DNA of 59,110 nucleotides from Methanofastidiosum sp964630765. Its GTDB lineage: Archaea > Methanobacteriota_B > Thermococci > Methanofastidiosales > Methanofastidiosaceae. Below are positions 16,899 through 24,928 of this stretch, one piece after another. A program made the position numbers and the translations under genes. Each line of letters starts with the position of its first letter. The stretch's first letter is position 1. The notes beneath the pieces were generated by a model that searched no databases, was not told the origin of the DNA, and saw only the letters and a program-made list of their open reading frames with translations. The DNA is taken from positions 1 to 59,110 of the forward strand of contig CAZVXE010000002.1 in assembly GCA_964630765.1 (NCBI GenBank), read 5' to 3'.

Positions 16899-17866
16899 AA
16901 ATGACTAGCGATAACAGACTGGCATCAATTGATGAGTTCAGAGGATTTGCCATATTCATGATGGTAATTATCAACTTCCTTGCCAGAGCAAACAATGTAC
17001 CTCTATGGCTAAAACATGCCCCCAACATTGGATTTACAGTTGCAGATATAGTTGCACCTATGTTTATCTTTGCAATTGGACTTACCTATGGATTGTCATT
17101 TAGAAACCGTGTTGAAAGAGCAGGCAAAGAAAAAACATACAGCCATTTCTTTACCAGATATATGGCGATTGCAGGAATAGGATTCTTTTTGACATCTTTT
17201 GGAAATCTAACTGGCACATATGAAAATAGCTCAAACTGGGGACTTTTACAAGCAATTGGAACGGCTGGTTTGATTACCCTATTATTCATTAAATTTTCAA
17301 CTAAAATAAGGGCCATAGTGGGAATTTTATTATTAATCTTTTACCAGTTCATGCTTGATCAGTTCTGGCTTCAAACAGTAATTAGTTCATCGCATGGCGG
17401 GCTTTATGGGTCTTTATCGTGGGGGGCTATGCTGATATTAGGAACAGTATTTGCGGATTTATATCATTTTCAAAACAAGAATAGTAAGAAGTTTTTATCT
17501 GTGGCAATAATAGTTTTAGTAATAGGTTTGTTATCGTTATTTTTCATTCCTATTAGTAAAAATAGGATATCATTTAGCTATGTCTTAGTGGCCTTAAGTT
17601 TGAGTGTTTTAATTTTTGAGATTTTTGATTTTTCAATTAAAAAGTTTAATATCCGTATTAATTTATTATCAAGCTGGGGAAAGAATCCATTGTTGCTCTA
17701 CATTTTGCACATATTTCTTCTTGGAATATTTGTTATCCCTCCGTATAGTTGGTGGTACACTGAAGCGTCTATTTTGTTATTGCTTATTGAAAATGTAGGA
17801 TTGATAGGAATTTTAAGCTGGATAGGGATTTACCTTGACTCTAAAAAATGGTATTTCTCATTATAA
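16895..17866 (+). CDS. Heparan-alpha-glucosaminide acetyltransferase-like membrane acyltransferase
   Basis: A 323-residue protein with about nine to ten TM segments. The opening RLASIDEFRGFAIFMMVIINF and later APMFIFAIGLTYGLSFRNR match the NagX/HGSNAT-type transmembrane acyltransferases (COG4299-like). These move acetyl groups across the membrane to glucosamine-like sugars. Its partner overlaps by four bases and is a sugar deacetylase, so the pair may swap or cycle acetyl groups on a surface glycan. An ATG six bases downstream (16901) has better spacing to AAGGA. Confidence 0.75.
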   Translation: MKMTSDNRLASIDEFRGFAIFMMVIINFLARANNVPLWLKHAPNIGFTVADIVAPMFIFAIGLTYGLSFRNRVERAGKEKTYSHFFTRYMAIAGIGFFLTSFGNLTGTYENSSNWGLLQAIGTAGLITLLFIKFSTKIRAIVGILLLIFYQFMLDQFWLQTVISSSHGGLYGSLSWGAMLILGTVFADLYHFQNKNSKKFLSVAIIVLVIGLLSLFFIPISKNRISFSYVLVALSLSVLIFEIFDFSIKKFNIRINLLSSWGKNPLLLYILHIFLLGIFVIPPYSWWYTEASILLLLIENVGLIGILSWIGIYLDSKKWYFSL

Positions 17867-17875
17867 AAAATAAAA

Positions 17876-20218
17876 TTAATTAGAATAACTTAATGTCAAT
17901 TCTGGAGGTTTTGGTGGGTTTGAACCTAATAATTCTCTCCATTTTTCATCGGTCAATCTTTCATCCATAGGATGCTTAAATTCATAGTAGCTCATTACTG
18001 GCCCCACGCCCAATACTATTTTGTCGTTAGGCATCTTATAAGCGATAACTATTAAGTCAACATATCCAACCCCTTCTTCTAGAACTTTACCGGTATTCCC
18101 TTCAGTATGAACGTCAGCAACTATAGTTGTCTTTTTTGCATTCTCTTCCACACTGTAAATTGTACCGTTCAATTCATCTCCAAAGTCTTTGATGAAGTCA
18201 TAATCCTCTTGGGTAAGATTTTCCCCATTTAGCTCTTTTTCTGAGATTGTGATTAATCTTTCAAGTATTCTTTCTAGATTTTGAAGTCTGTACCTTGAGC
18301 TATCGTCAAGGACATTCATCTCTTCTAAACCTTTATTTGTCATTCTGGTCAAAGCAAGCAGTCTGTTATAAAACTCTGGCACAGGTTCAACATAGCCGGT
18401 CAAAGCTTCTTCCATAGGGGGGACTGCAGAGGTTTCCCTTGCCGTATAACTCTGTTTTGCATAAAGAATTGTATCGTGCCTTAGCTCGGTCCAGGATGCT
18501 AAACTAGTTGTTAGTTCTTTATCGTGCCATGCTTCAGTTTGCATAAAAGTTGGATAACCAGTACCATAGTCAGTTATTAATGATTTTAGTGAGTAAAGCC
18601 ACGACCAGTAAAGATTTCTATTCCAATCCTCAAGAGAAAATGAATCGAACTCTTTTTTTAGTAGAGCAACTTGGGTGTCATAATCCTTATAATTTGAATC
18701 ATTCATAGAATCCAGATGGTACTTTGCCCTATCCGATCCGATAATGTACATTACATCAAGACCCCTTGGGAATCCCCTAATTGGTCTTCCTGCTCCTGAA
18801 TAGACTAAGGTAAAAGGTTTCGCATCTCCTTCACCCATATATTCGCCAGTATATGTACCTACGAGATTTGAAAACATGTAAGAGTCAGGGATAAACCTTT
18901 GACCCATTAATCTGAATCCTTTTGTATTTTCAAGGCATTGGTCAGCTTGATCAGCTGAGAATGGAGGGAATAAGTTACAGTTACCAGTTCCGCCATATAT
19001 CTTCGGCGAGGAATATTCTGCAATTTTTGCTTTGATCTTACCTAAGCTTTCATCATTTAGAGTATTTAGATTGAATTTTCCATTAGAAACTGAACCTAAA
19101 GATTCAAGATATTCATATGGTCCAAGATCATCTGAAAATCCAACATAAAAAGATGTGACATTGTATATTCTATCCCATTTTTCAAGTAAGTCGCTGTCAG
19201 AGGCAAGATGATAAGTGATAAGAGAAGCTTCAATTGTTTGTATTTTTGCATCGTAAGTTGATATCAAGGCCTTGCATGGAGGAATATCTGGGCAAGATTT
19301 TCCAGGTGGCACTTGATCAGTTCCTTTTAATAGCATTGTCATTCTTCCGTACCACATCATTGCCTTGAAATAATTCTTTAGCTTCTCTGATCTTGTATAG
19401 TGGCCCCTTGGGATATATTGGGTATAATCTTCAATATATATGAAAAGAGGAGAGTCTGAGAATCCTTCATGCTTTTCTATAAGTTCAAGCTCTTTTTCAA
19501 CATCCTTCTTAGCAAAATCTGGTATAGAAAATGAGTATTTCTTTAGATCCTCAGTTTTAAAGTAGTTATCCCCGCACTCCCACTCTTCCTTGTATGGGCA
19601 AATTTGATCCTTTTTAGGTGAGAGAAGTGTCAAAGCAACAGAGAAAAAGACCACATTGCGTTTTGAAGCCTCTTTTAGATCGCCATCAAATGAATTATAT
19701 TCTTCAATTGAAGTTTCTTGAAGGGACTTTGAAATACTCCAGATATTATCATAGAATTCTCTTTCTTCAATCTGCCTTAGAGTTTCATCAAATTGTATAT
19801 GGTAAATATGAAGGAGGGAATCTGTCGTGATAAAAACTGGCATATCGTAATTCTTTATAGTTTCATAGGGTGTTACTATATTCTCTTCTTTTTGATTAAA
19901 AGGATTTTTTATAACAACAAATCCATTCTTTTTGAGAAGAGATAGATCATTTTCATCTAGGCTCAATTTGGACTTGGCATCGCCATAATTTGTTATGGTA
20001 TTTTCCGTAAGGGGCAGAGAATACTGGGGCGCATTAGGCTGGATGTTTAGAGGGTCTAATCCATAGTATTGATAGAAATTCTTATTATCTATTTTGATGT
20101 TGGCTAGTTCCAAATCTTTGTTTTGAGTTTGTTTTTTGTCGATATTATTTTCTTCACTAGAACACCCGGCAAGTAAGATTGAAAAAATTAAACCAATTGT
20201 AATTATTTGTATTTTCAT
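17876..20218 (-). CDS. DUF3160 family lipoprotein
   Basis: About 780 residues. The signal peptide ends in a lipobox (LLAGCSS), so it is an exported lipoprotein. The conserved region VFITTDSLLHIYHIQFDE near residue 130 and the long helical body with TELRHDTILYAKQSY near 600 match DUF3160, a family without known function. I prefer ATG at 20218 because a TATA box (20241-20249) lies about 26 bases upstream; the ATG at 20233 would add five residues. It converges on the acyltransferase, with only nine bases between the stops. Confidence 0.8.
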   Translation of the reverse strand: MKIQIITIGLIFSILLAGCSSEENNIDKKQTQNKDLELANIKIDNKNFYQYYGLDPLNIQPNAPQYSLPLTENTITNYGDAKSKLSLDENDLSLLKKNGFVVIKNPFNQKEENIVTPYETIKNYDMPVFITTDSLLHIYHIQFDETLRQIEEREFYDNIWSISKSLQETSIEEYNSFDGDLKEASKRNVVFFSVALTLLSPKKDQICPYKEEWECGDNYFKTEDLKKYSFSIPDFAKKDVEKELELIEKHEGFSDSPLFIYIEDYTQYIPRGHYTRSEKLKNYFKAMMWYGRMTMLLKGTDQVPPGKSCPDIPPCKALISTYDAKIQTIEASLITYHLASDSDLLEKWDRIYNVTSFYVGFSDDLGPYEYLESLGSVSNGKFNLNTLNDESLGKIKAKIAEYSSPKIYGGTGNCNLFPPFSADQADQCLENTKGFRLMGQRFIPDSYMFSNLVGTYTGEYMGEGDAKPFTLVYSGAGRPIRGFPRGLDVMYIIGSDRAKYHLDSMNDSNYKDYDTQVALLKKEFDSFSLEDWNRNLYWSWLYSLKSLITDYGTGYPTFMQTEAWHDKELTTSLASWTELRHDTILYAKQSYTARETSAVPPMEEALTGYVEPVPEFYNRLLALTRMTNKGLEEMNVLDDSSRYRLQNLERILERLITISEKELNGENLTQEDYDFIKDFGDELNGTIYSVEENAKKTTIVADVHTEGNTGKVLEEGVGYVDLIVIAYKMPNDKIVLGVGPVMSYYEFKHPMDERLTDEKWRELLGSNPPKPPELTLSYSN

Positions 20219-20328
20219 CTTTAATATATTCATTAATTAGATATAAATAGATTGTGATATGGTTCAATTTATCTTGAAGTGATTTTAACCCAAAAAACTT
20301 AAATATCGAGTTTGAATTTGTGCGTTAA

Positions 20329-20405
20329 GGGCAGTTAGCTCAGTCTGGTAGAGCAGTAGACTCTTAATCTACGGGCCAGGGGTTCGAATCCCTTACTGCC
20401 CGCCA
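20329..20405 (+). tRNA. tRNA-Lys (anticodon CTT), CCA encoded
   Basis: Cloverleaf with acceptor GGGCAGT/ACTGCCC, anticodon stem GTAGA-CTCTTAA-TCTAC (anticodon CTT), and T arm AGGGG-TTCGAAT-CCCTT. Discriminator G is followed by CCA at 20403-20405. It is the only one of the six tRNAs here with an encoded CCA. Confidence 0.95.
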
Positions 20406-20429
20406 ATAACTTTTCTGGCGGTATTGATT

Positions 20430-20912
20430 CTAAAGAGAAATCTTCATTATTATTTCTTCAATTTCTTTTTCTTGCCTTGCCGTCAGGATAAGTTCTGAAA
20501 TGTCAGGAGTTAATTTTTCATTTTGCCATTTTCTTTCTTTTTCAATGGATTTACCCGAAATTTTTACCGCTTTCAGTGCATATTCAGCAGCCCCTATTGA
20601 ATGGTCGGCCATATGGGCAGTTGCTACCGCATGCCCAATGGAACGAGCCACTGCTACTATAATTGGATCTGAAGAGTCATTTGCCATTGCTATTGCACCT
20701 ACTGCGGCTTTTCTTGCTTCTCCCACTGTTACCTTTTCTTTTTCCCAATCTTTAGCAACATCAAGTGCATAAGTTAGTCTCTTGTTAATATATCGGTCAA
20801 TAAGAGGTAATACATGTTCTGAACATTCTCTCGCCCATTTAATCAATTCATGATGATGTTCTTTAGTAAGAGGCCCACCACGATGTACTGCAACAAACCG
20901 TTTATCTCGCAT
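20430..20912 (-). CDS. Imm5-like putative immunity protein
   Basis: A 160-residue helical protein opening MRDKRFVAVHRGGPLTKEHH and continuing with EHVLPL, GEARKAAVGAI and SIGHAVATAHMADHSIGAAEYAL. These match proteins annotated as putative immunity proteins (Imm5-type) of polymorphic toxin systems. No toxin, secretion or effector gene lies nearby, so it is an orphan here. Many homologues are also solitary, and the immunity role is therefore uncertain. It sits alone between tRNA-Lys and a long intergenic region. Confidence 0.7.
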   Translation of the reverse strand: MRDKRFVAVHRGGPLTKEHHHELIKWARECSEHVLPLIDRYINKRLTYALDVAKDWEKEKVTVGEARKAAVGAIAMANDSSDPIIVAVARSIGHAVATAHMADHSIGAAEYALKAVKISGKSIEKERKWQNEKLTPDISELILTARQEKEIEEIIMKISL

Positions 20913-21031
20913 TATTTTCTCCTTGTTAAATCTTAGCCTATAGATACTTATTCTTATTGCCCCATATTTCTTTTCATTTATTGTTATTTTTTATCAAAAG
21001 ATTATTGTGCTCGTTATATTTTTATTTATGC

Positions 21032-21172
21032 TCATCTTCTTGTAATACATTCGTTTAGTCTTTGAATATCTTTTTTCACCCTTCTATAATTAATTTTTGT
21101 TAATACTGAGATCTCATTTGCATCTAGAAATCCATCATGCCTATTTATTAATTCAATAACTTTAGAATCCAT
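21032..21172 (-). CDS. Small helix-turn-helix-like protein (46 aa)
   Basis: A short ORF reading MDSKVIELINRHDGFLDANE, then ISVLTKINYRRVKKDIQRLN, ending ECITRR. The order helix, turn, helix with a basic recognition helix resembles a winged-helix core. AAGGTGG lies a few bases before the ATG and a TATA-like GATATAG lies about 26 bases before the presumed transcript start. A near-perfect palindrome lies between TATA and start, suggesting self-repression. It is divergent from the structured RNA and permease locus and may regulate it. Assignment is by pattern only. Confidence 0.5.
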   Translation of the reverse strand: MDSKVIELINRHDGFLDANEISVLTKINYRRVKKDIQRLNECITRR

Positions 21173-21191
21173 ATGATCCACCTTAAAAGAG

Positions 21192-21207
21192 TCTACCCTA
21201 GGGGAGA
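21192..21207 (-). promoter_or_regulatory. Palindrome in the promoter of the small HTH gene
   Basis: TCTACCCTAGGGGAGA is a 16-base inverted repeat with one mismatched pair and a perfect CCCTAGGG core. It is GC-rich in an AT-rich surround. It lies between the TATA-like element (about 21209-21216) and the expected transcript start (about 21187), where a bound repressor would block transcription. Confidence 0.45.
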
Positions 21208-21418
21208 GCCTATATCTCTTAACAAAGCGAGAAATAGTATTTCTGGTTTCTAAATAGAAAAAATTATTATTTCTCTTAATTCTGCTAAATAAATATCAAT
21301 TTAGAGCATTATTTCTATATCGATTAAAAATTCTTCTTAAAAATACTATAAATCTATTTGAATATAATTCTAATATTCATATTTTGTTCCTTATCGGGCA
21401 TTCAAAGTATTATTACTA

Positions 21419-21468
21419 TTGATTATCAATACTGTATTATTTATTGCTAACCAATAACCTTATATATT
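21419..21468 (+). promoter_or_regulatory. Promoter region of the structured RNA (TTGATTATCAA box and TATA)
   Basis: TTGATTATCAA (21419-21429) is a perfect inverted repeat around a central T. AACCTTATATAT (21457-21468) follows, a TATA box predicting a transcript start near 21488. The same 12 bases AACCTTATATAT recur in front of the second permease (24839-24850). TATCAATAT (21471-21479) lies just downstream of the TATA box. Confidence 0.5.
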
Positions 21469-21487
21469 AGTATCAATATAGTTACTA

Positions 21488-21600
21488 TTGTCAATCAACA
21501 TTGACAAAACCTATCCGTTAGTAGGAATCTTGGAGCAGGTTCCTGCATATAAAACTCCAATTACGATGATGGGGGAGAAATCCCCCTGAGTATTTAGCTA
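21488..21600 (+). ncRNA. Structured RNA element (candidate riboswitch or small RNA)
   Basis: Consecutive hairpins: TTGTCAAT/ATTGACAA with a CAAC loop (21488-21507), CCTA/TAGG (21510-21525), TTGGAG/CTCCAA (21530-21535 with 21555-21560) holding an inner CAG/CTG hairpin, and GGGGGA-GAAA-TCCCCC with a GNRA-type loop (21571-21586). AGGAA/TTCCT offers an alternative fold. The GC-rich arms stand out in very AT-rich sequence and no ORF covers them. It starts where a TATA box predicts transcription and lies about 210 bases before the permease ATG. It matches no RNA family I can recognise. Confidence 0.55.
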
Positions 21601-21671
21601 TTTTCCGATTAATGATACGTCAAATGCCTATAAATTAGGGTTACCTACACGGCAATATTATCTGTTAACAC

Positions 21672-21690
21672 CGAAAAGTTTATATATAAT
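21672..21690 (+). promoter_or_regulatory. Proximal promoter of permease copy 1
   Basis: CGAAAAG followed by TTTATATATAAT is a strong BRE/TATA match. It predicts a start near 21707 and a 5' leader of about 105 bases. It would let the permease be transcribed independently of the structured RNA upstream. Confidence 0.55.
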
Positions 21691-21768
21691 CGCCTTAAAA
21701 TATGTTTGTTTGAGTATATTATTCTTAGCTAATATCTGCTAAAGAGTATATATTCAAGCATGTTGATT

Positions 21769-21782
21769 AAGTCAATTGACTT
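21769..21782 (+). promoter_or_regulatory. 14-bp perfect palindrome before the permease ribosome-binding site
   Basis: AAGTCAATTGACTT is fully self-complementary and lies 30 bases before the ATG. It shares the TCAATTGA/TCAAT theme with the TTGTCAAT hairpin at 21488. It could be an operator, or an RNA hairpin affecting access to the GGAGG site at 21799-21803. Permease copy 2 lacks it. Confidence 0.45.
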
Positions 21783-21789
21783 TTTCAAA

Positions 21790-21970
21790 CAAAAAAATGG
21801 AGGAAAAAAACAATGTCAGGAATTGGATATTTTGGTCCAAGGAGAAAACCTGGATACGAAGAGCAGCCTTCTATAAGCCCTAACTTTTTAAAACTTAGGC
21901 TACCATTCTACCACTACCCAATCGAGTACCAGGATTTTATCCAAGGAATGATTTTGGCGTGTGTACCTTT
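21790..21970 (+). repeat. 181-bp tract identical to 24906-25086
   Basis: From the last bases before the ribosome-binding site through the first 158 coding bases, permease copies 1 and 2 are identical, including synonymous positions. Downstream the copies differ often. This points to gene conversion or strong selection on the start region. Confidence 0.9.
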
Positions 21971-23249
21971 GGGTATCACGGCAACAATGCAGCCTACATT
22001 GGGAGTACCAATTGAGATAGCAGTATTCATGGTAATGATAAACAACCTTTTCTACCTATGGCACACTTCTTTTGGTGACCCATCAGTAGCCGGCTGGATT
22101 ACACCCGGTATACCAATTTACGCCGCTTACTTTGCGACATTCTCAAGTGAGATAGTTGGTCCAACAGGTGTCTTTATAGAAAGAACACAAGCTCTTATTG
22201 CATGTCAGTTAATATTGGCTGTCATGTTCATAGTGCTTGGTATATCAGGAGTCGGTAGGCAATTTGTAGCGCGTATACCAACTTCAATCGTAGCAGGTAT
22301 TCTTCTAGGATCGGGACTTTCATCCTTAACAGCTATCTTTAACCCAGCAAATGCTTACGTAGCGAAATTACCGGTATCTTTCCTAGTATCAGCAGTCTTG
22401 TCTATCTTCCTGTTGTTCTCTAAGAGGGCAGTAGCACTAAGAAAGAGCAACAAGATAATGCAATGGATTGCCGGATTTGGAATCGTCCCTGGATTTTTAA
22501 TAGGATATATTCTAGGACTTATTACTGGAGAAATCAAGGTTGACATGGCAGTTGTTACATCTAGACTTATAATTGAAATGCCAGTCGACAGATTGATAAA
22601 CGAATTTACAGCGTTTGGAATTGGATGGCCAAGTGCTACTCTATGGGGTGCAGGTATAGCTGTTGCAGTAGTAGCATACATCATAGCATTCGGGGATGTC
22701 ATCGTTCTCAAAGCCTTAATTAAGCAGGCTGACGAGGCAAGACCAGATGAGAAACTTCTAGTGCACATAAGCAGAAACCATATCATCACTGGGTGGAGAA
22801 ATCTACTCCAAGGATTTTTCGTACCATACCTCCCATTCTGCGGTCCACAGTGGACTGGAGGACAGGCATTGGTAGTTCAGAGATATATGCACGCAACACC
22901 TGAGCAGGAATACACCTACTGGGGAGGAGCAACAAGCATATTCTGGGGTATGACCCTTGCGCTATTGCTTCACCCAATAGTCCAAATAATGTTACCTGCC
23001 AAGTTTATTGGATTAGGTCTAACCTATTTAATTCAGGGTTACCTATGTTCCTACCTTGCAATGGAGATGTGTACAAATAACACTCAGAGGTCTATTGCAG
23101 GTATAATGGCAGCAGCATTGCTTATGGCAAACTACGTCAAACTTTGGGGAAGTCCATTCTTCTCTGCGCCCGCAATGGGACTATTAACAGGTGTAATTCT
23201 CTGGTTAGTACTCGAATACGAAGGTAAGGGAAAGGCAAAGAAAAAATAA
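21813..23249 (+). CDS. NCS2/UraA-like permease, copy 1
   Basis: A 478-residue membrane protein with about 12-14 hydrophobic segments. Its first 40 residues are hydrophilic (MSGIGYFGPRRKPGYEEQPS). The FGDVIVLKALIKQADEARPDEK region and two pore-like segments recall the NCS2 (xanthine/uracil) and SulP transporter fold, but I see no diagnostic substrate motif. It has GGAGG before the ATG and very favourable codons, suggesting strong expression. A structured RNA lies upstream. A second copy follows at 24929, with two tiny membrane proteins and a soluble protein between them. Confidence 0.65.
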   Translation: MSGIGYFGPRRKPGYEEQPSISPNFLKLRLPFYHYPIEYQDFIQGMILACVPLGITATMQPTLGVPIEIAVFMVMINNLFYLWHTSFGDPSVAGWITPGIPIYAAYFATFSSEIVGPTGVFIERTQALIACQLILAVMFIVLGISGVGRQFVARIPTSIVAGILLGSGLSSLTAIFNPANAYVAKLPVSFLVSAVLSIFLLFSKRAVALRKSNKIMQWIAGFGIVPGFLIGYILGLITGEIKVDMAVVTSRLIIEMPVDRLINEFTAFGIGWPSATLWGAGIAVAVVAYIIAFGDVIVLKALIKQADEARPDEKLLVHISRNHIITGWRNLLQGFFVPYLPFCGPQWTGGQALVVQRYMHATPEQEYTYWGGATSIFWGMTLALLLHPIVQIMLPAKFIGLGLTYLIQGYLCSYLAMEMCTNNTQRSIAGIMAAALLMANYVKLWGSPFFSAPAMGLLTGVILWLVLEYEGKGKAKKK

Positions 23250-23260
23250 ATTAATTTAAT

Positions 23261-23280
23261 TTTCTTTTTTATTTTTTTTA
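23261..23280 (+). terminator. T-rich terminator after permease copy 1
   Basis: Dense T runs begin 11 bases after the stop codon, typical of archaeal transcription termination. Confidence 0.45.
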
Positions 23281-23378
23281 AAAATTATATGTTCTTTTAT
23301 GTATAAATAGATTTCTTGGATATTCTTTTTAGATGGAAACTCTTATAAACTTTTTAAATTCTTAACGTAGGAGATACA

Positions 23379-23606
23379 ATGGTAACAGTAAAGATTTCGA
23401 AAAGAAAAAAGATGGGATCAAAGGCATTCTTGAAAAGAAGCTTACCTTTCTTTGTAGTAAGCATAATTGTAGTTGTTGGTGGGCTTTTTCTAATAGGTAG
23501 ATTACTAGAAGGTAATCCTCTCCGCAACACACTACAATGGGGATGGTTTATAGTAACTTTCTTAATAGTTCAGTATATTAATGTAAAATATATAGTGAAG
23601 AAGTGA
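23379..23606 (+). CDS. Small membrane protein, 75 aa
   Basis: A basic N-terminus (about 22 residues, KISKRKKMGSKAFLKR) is followed by two predicted TM helices (FFVVSIIVVVGGLFLIG and WGWFIVTFLIVQYINVKYI). No family recognised. It is followed after four bases by a second two-helix mini-protein, and both lie between the permease copies. They may be small subunits or regulators of the permease. That role is inferred only from position. Confidence 0.7.
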   Translation: MVTVKISKRKKMGSKAFLKRSLPFFVVSIIVVVGGLFLIGRLLEGNPLRNTLQWGWFIVTFLIVQYINVKYIVKK

Positions 23607-23610
23607 TAGT

Positions 23611-23772
23611 ATGGAATTCAGAGATATTTTTAGATATGTACTTTTGTTGGTATGTGTAGTTTATGGTATTAGGGCATATATGACTGGCCAATTGACACTT
23701 AGGTATTTGTTAATAGCTGTTGTTCTTTGTGCAGTAACATACTTCATAATCGCAAGGCCGGATAAGTATTGA
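23611..23772 (+). CDS. Small membrane protein, 53 aa
   Basis: A short ORF starting MEFRDIFRYVLLLVCVVYGI and ending IIARPDKY. It has two hydrophobic helices separated by RAYMTGQLTLR. GTGAT precedes the ATG. It directly follows the 75-residue membrane protein and precedes the soluble protein at 23786 by 13 bases, so the three form one unit. Function unknown. Confidence 0.65.
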   Translation: MEFRDIFRYVLLLVCVVYGIRAYMTGQLTLRYLLIAVVLCAVTYFIIARPDKY

Positions 23773-23785
23773 AATAGGTGTTCAC

Positions 23786-24628
23786 GTGTTTGATAAAATA
23801 CTCAATAAAAAGTTCTCTTTACTCCCTTGGATAACGTATTTAGAAGAGGGTCCAGTACTTGAAGCCTTTAATACATTGAAAGGCGAGAAAGAGATATTTG
23901 AAACGTATATCCCAGTTAAATTGGGCAATCATCTATATTATAGTAGCTTATACTATCTAAAGACCTTGAGAAAAGAAGAGCTTTCTAAGCTAGTCATTGT
24001 CGATGAAGATGGGAAAATTCTAAAAGATAAAGAAAAGGCTTATAAAATTTGTCTTGCCGTAAATCTTTTTGTCAGGATAACGCCTTCAGAAAATCTTAAG
24101 TATATAGTGAGAAATCTGGAGGAGATCGATAAAGTGAAAGAATATAAATCAAAGGCAGATTATTTCGTACCTACTGCAAAATTGTTTTTATCAAAAAAAG
24201 ATGCAGAAACTTTAGAAAAATCTTTAGAGAGTTTTTATCAACATGAAAATACGGCGAAACAATTACTTGCTCATTATGTACAGGGGGTTGAGAAGATTAA
24301 AACTTTAAAATTTATCGACTATACAGAGATCACAGATTTGGTCGACTCTTATACGAAAGCAGGATTTGAAAGAGTAAGAGCAAAAGAAAATATAACGAAG
24401 TTCATTGAACTTATCAGAGATTCTAAGAAAGCTTTGCCTCACCAAGAAGATAATTATTTGGATACCGAAGCTGGTGCTTACTACATGATTGATAGACTTG
24501 AAGCTTATGTAGTTAGAGATGTTAAACTATTGGAAATTAGATATGAGGGCATTCGCCAGTATTATTCAAAGAATGTAGCAGAAGACGAAGCTAAAGCATT
24601 ATTGGATTTTTTCAATAAAAATATTTAA
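23786..24628 (+). CDS. Uncharacterised soluble protein, 280 aa
   Basis: No family recognised. The protein is rich in charged helices, without signal peptide or TM segments. It opens MFDKILNKKFSLLPWITYLE and contains many Lys/Glu pairs. The GTG start has AGGTG six bases upstream. It closes the three-gene unit between the permease copies and may act on the cytoplasmic side of the permease. T-rich sequence follows the stop. Confidence 0.65.
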   Translation: MFDKILNKKFSLLPWITYLEEGPVLEAFNTLKGEKEIFETYIPVKLGNHLYYSSLYYLKTLRKEELSKLVIVDEDGKILKDKEKAYKICLAVNLFVRITPSENLKYIVRNLEEIDKVKEYKSKADYFVPTAKLFLSKKDAETLEKSLESFYQHENTAKQLLAHYVQGVEKIKTLKFIDYTEITDLVDSYTKAGFERVRAKENITKFIELIRDSKKALPHQEDNYLDTEAGAYYMIDRLEAYVVRDVKLLEIRYEGIRQYYSKNVAEDEAKALLDFFNKNI

Positions 24629-24928
24629 TTCATTTCTTTTCGTCATTATACTATTTTTTCTAGTATTTTTTGTTATCAATATTTTAGGCATATCTAAATA
24701 TTATAGGATTAATTAATATTTTATTATAAACATATTTAATCTTTATTATAAATATTAAATTATGTTTTATTTAGTTTTTTTTTAATATAATTTTATTTTT
24801 TCTTTATTTGCCGATATTAATATACGTATTAATAGAAAACCTTATATATAAATTTTGATAGGTCCAATTGATTAGGTTTACTAACATATTTAGCTATACC
24901 TAAATCAAAAAAATGGAGGAAAAAAACA
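24629..24928 (+). promoter_or_regulatory. AT-rich intergenic region with permease copy 2 promoter and competing hairpins
   Basis: About 300 bases, extremely AT-rich, with no ORF. TATCAATAT lies at 24674. AACCTTATATAT (24839-24850) is the likely promoter, giving a start near 24871 and a leader of about 58 bases. In that leader TTAGGT (24872-24877) pairs with ACCTAA (24898-24903), while ATTTAG (24888-24893) pairs with CTAAAT (24900-24905); the two cannot coexist. Confidence 0.5.

Noticed and set aside
21561..21590. GATGATG and CTGA as boxes C and D of a C/D guide RNA
   Set aside because: The C box is imperfect and the spacing between boxes is only about 14 bases, filled by a hairpin; no C'/D' boxes.
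21488..21600. Known riboswitch classes (fluoride, TPP, purine)
   Set aside because: Partial look-alikes such as GATG...CTGA or a GGGG stem before CTGAG are present, but the second halves of the fluoride and TPP aptamers and the purine three-way junction are missing.
22355..22789. 144-codon reverse ORF in permease copy 1
   Set aside because: Antisense to a clear membrane protein gene; the equivalent frame in copy 2 is interrupted.
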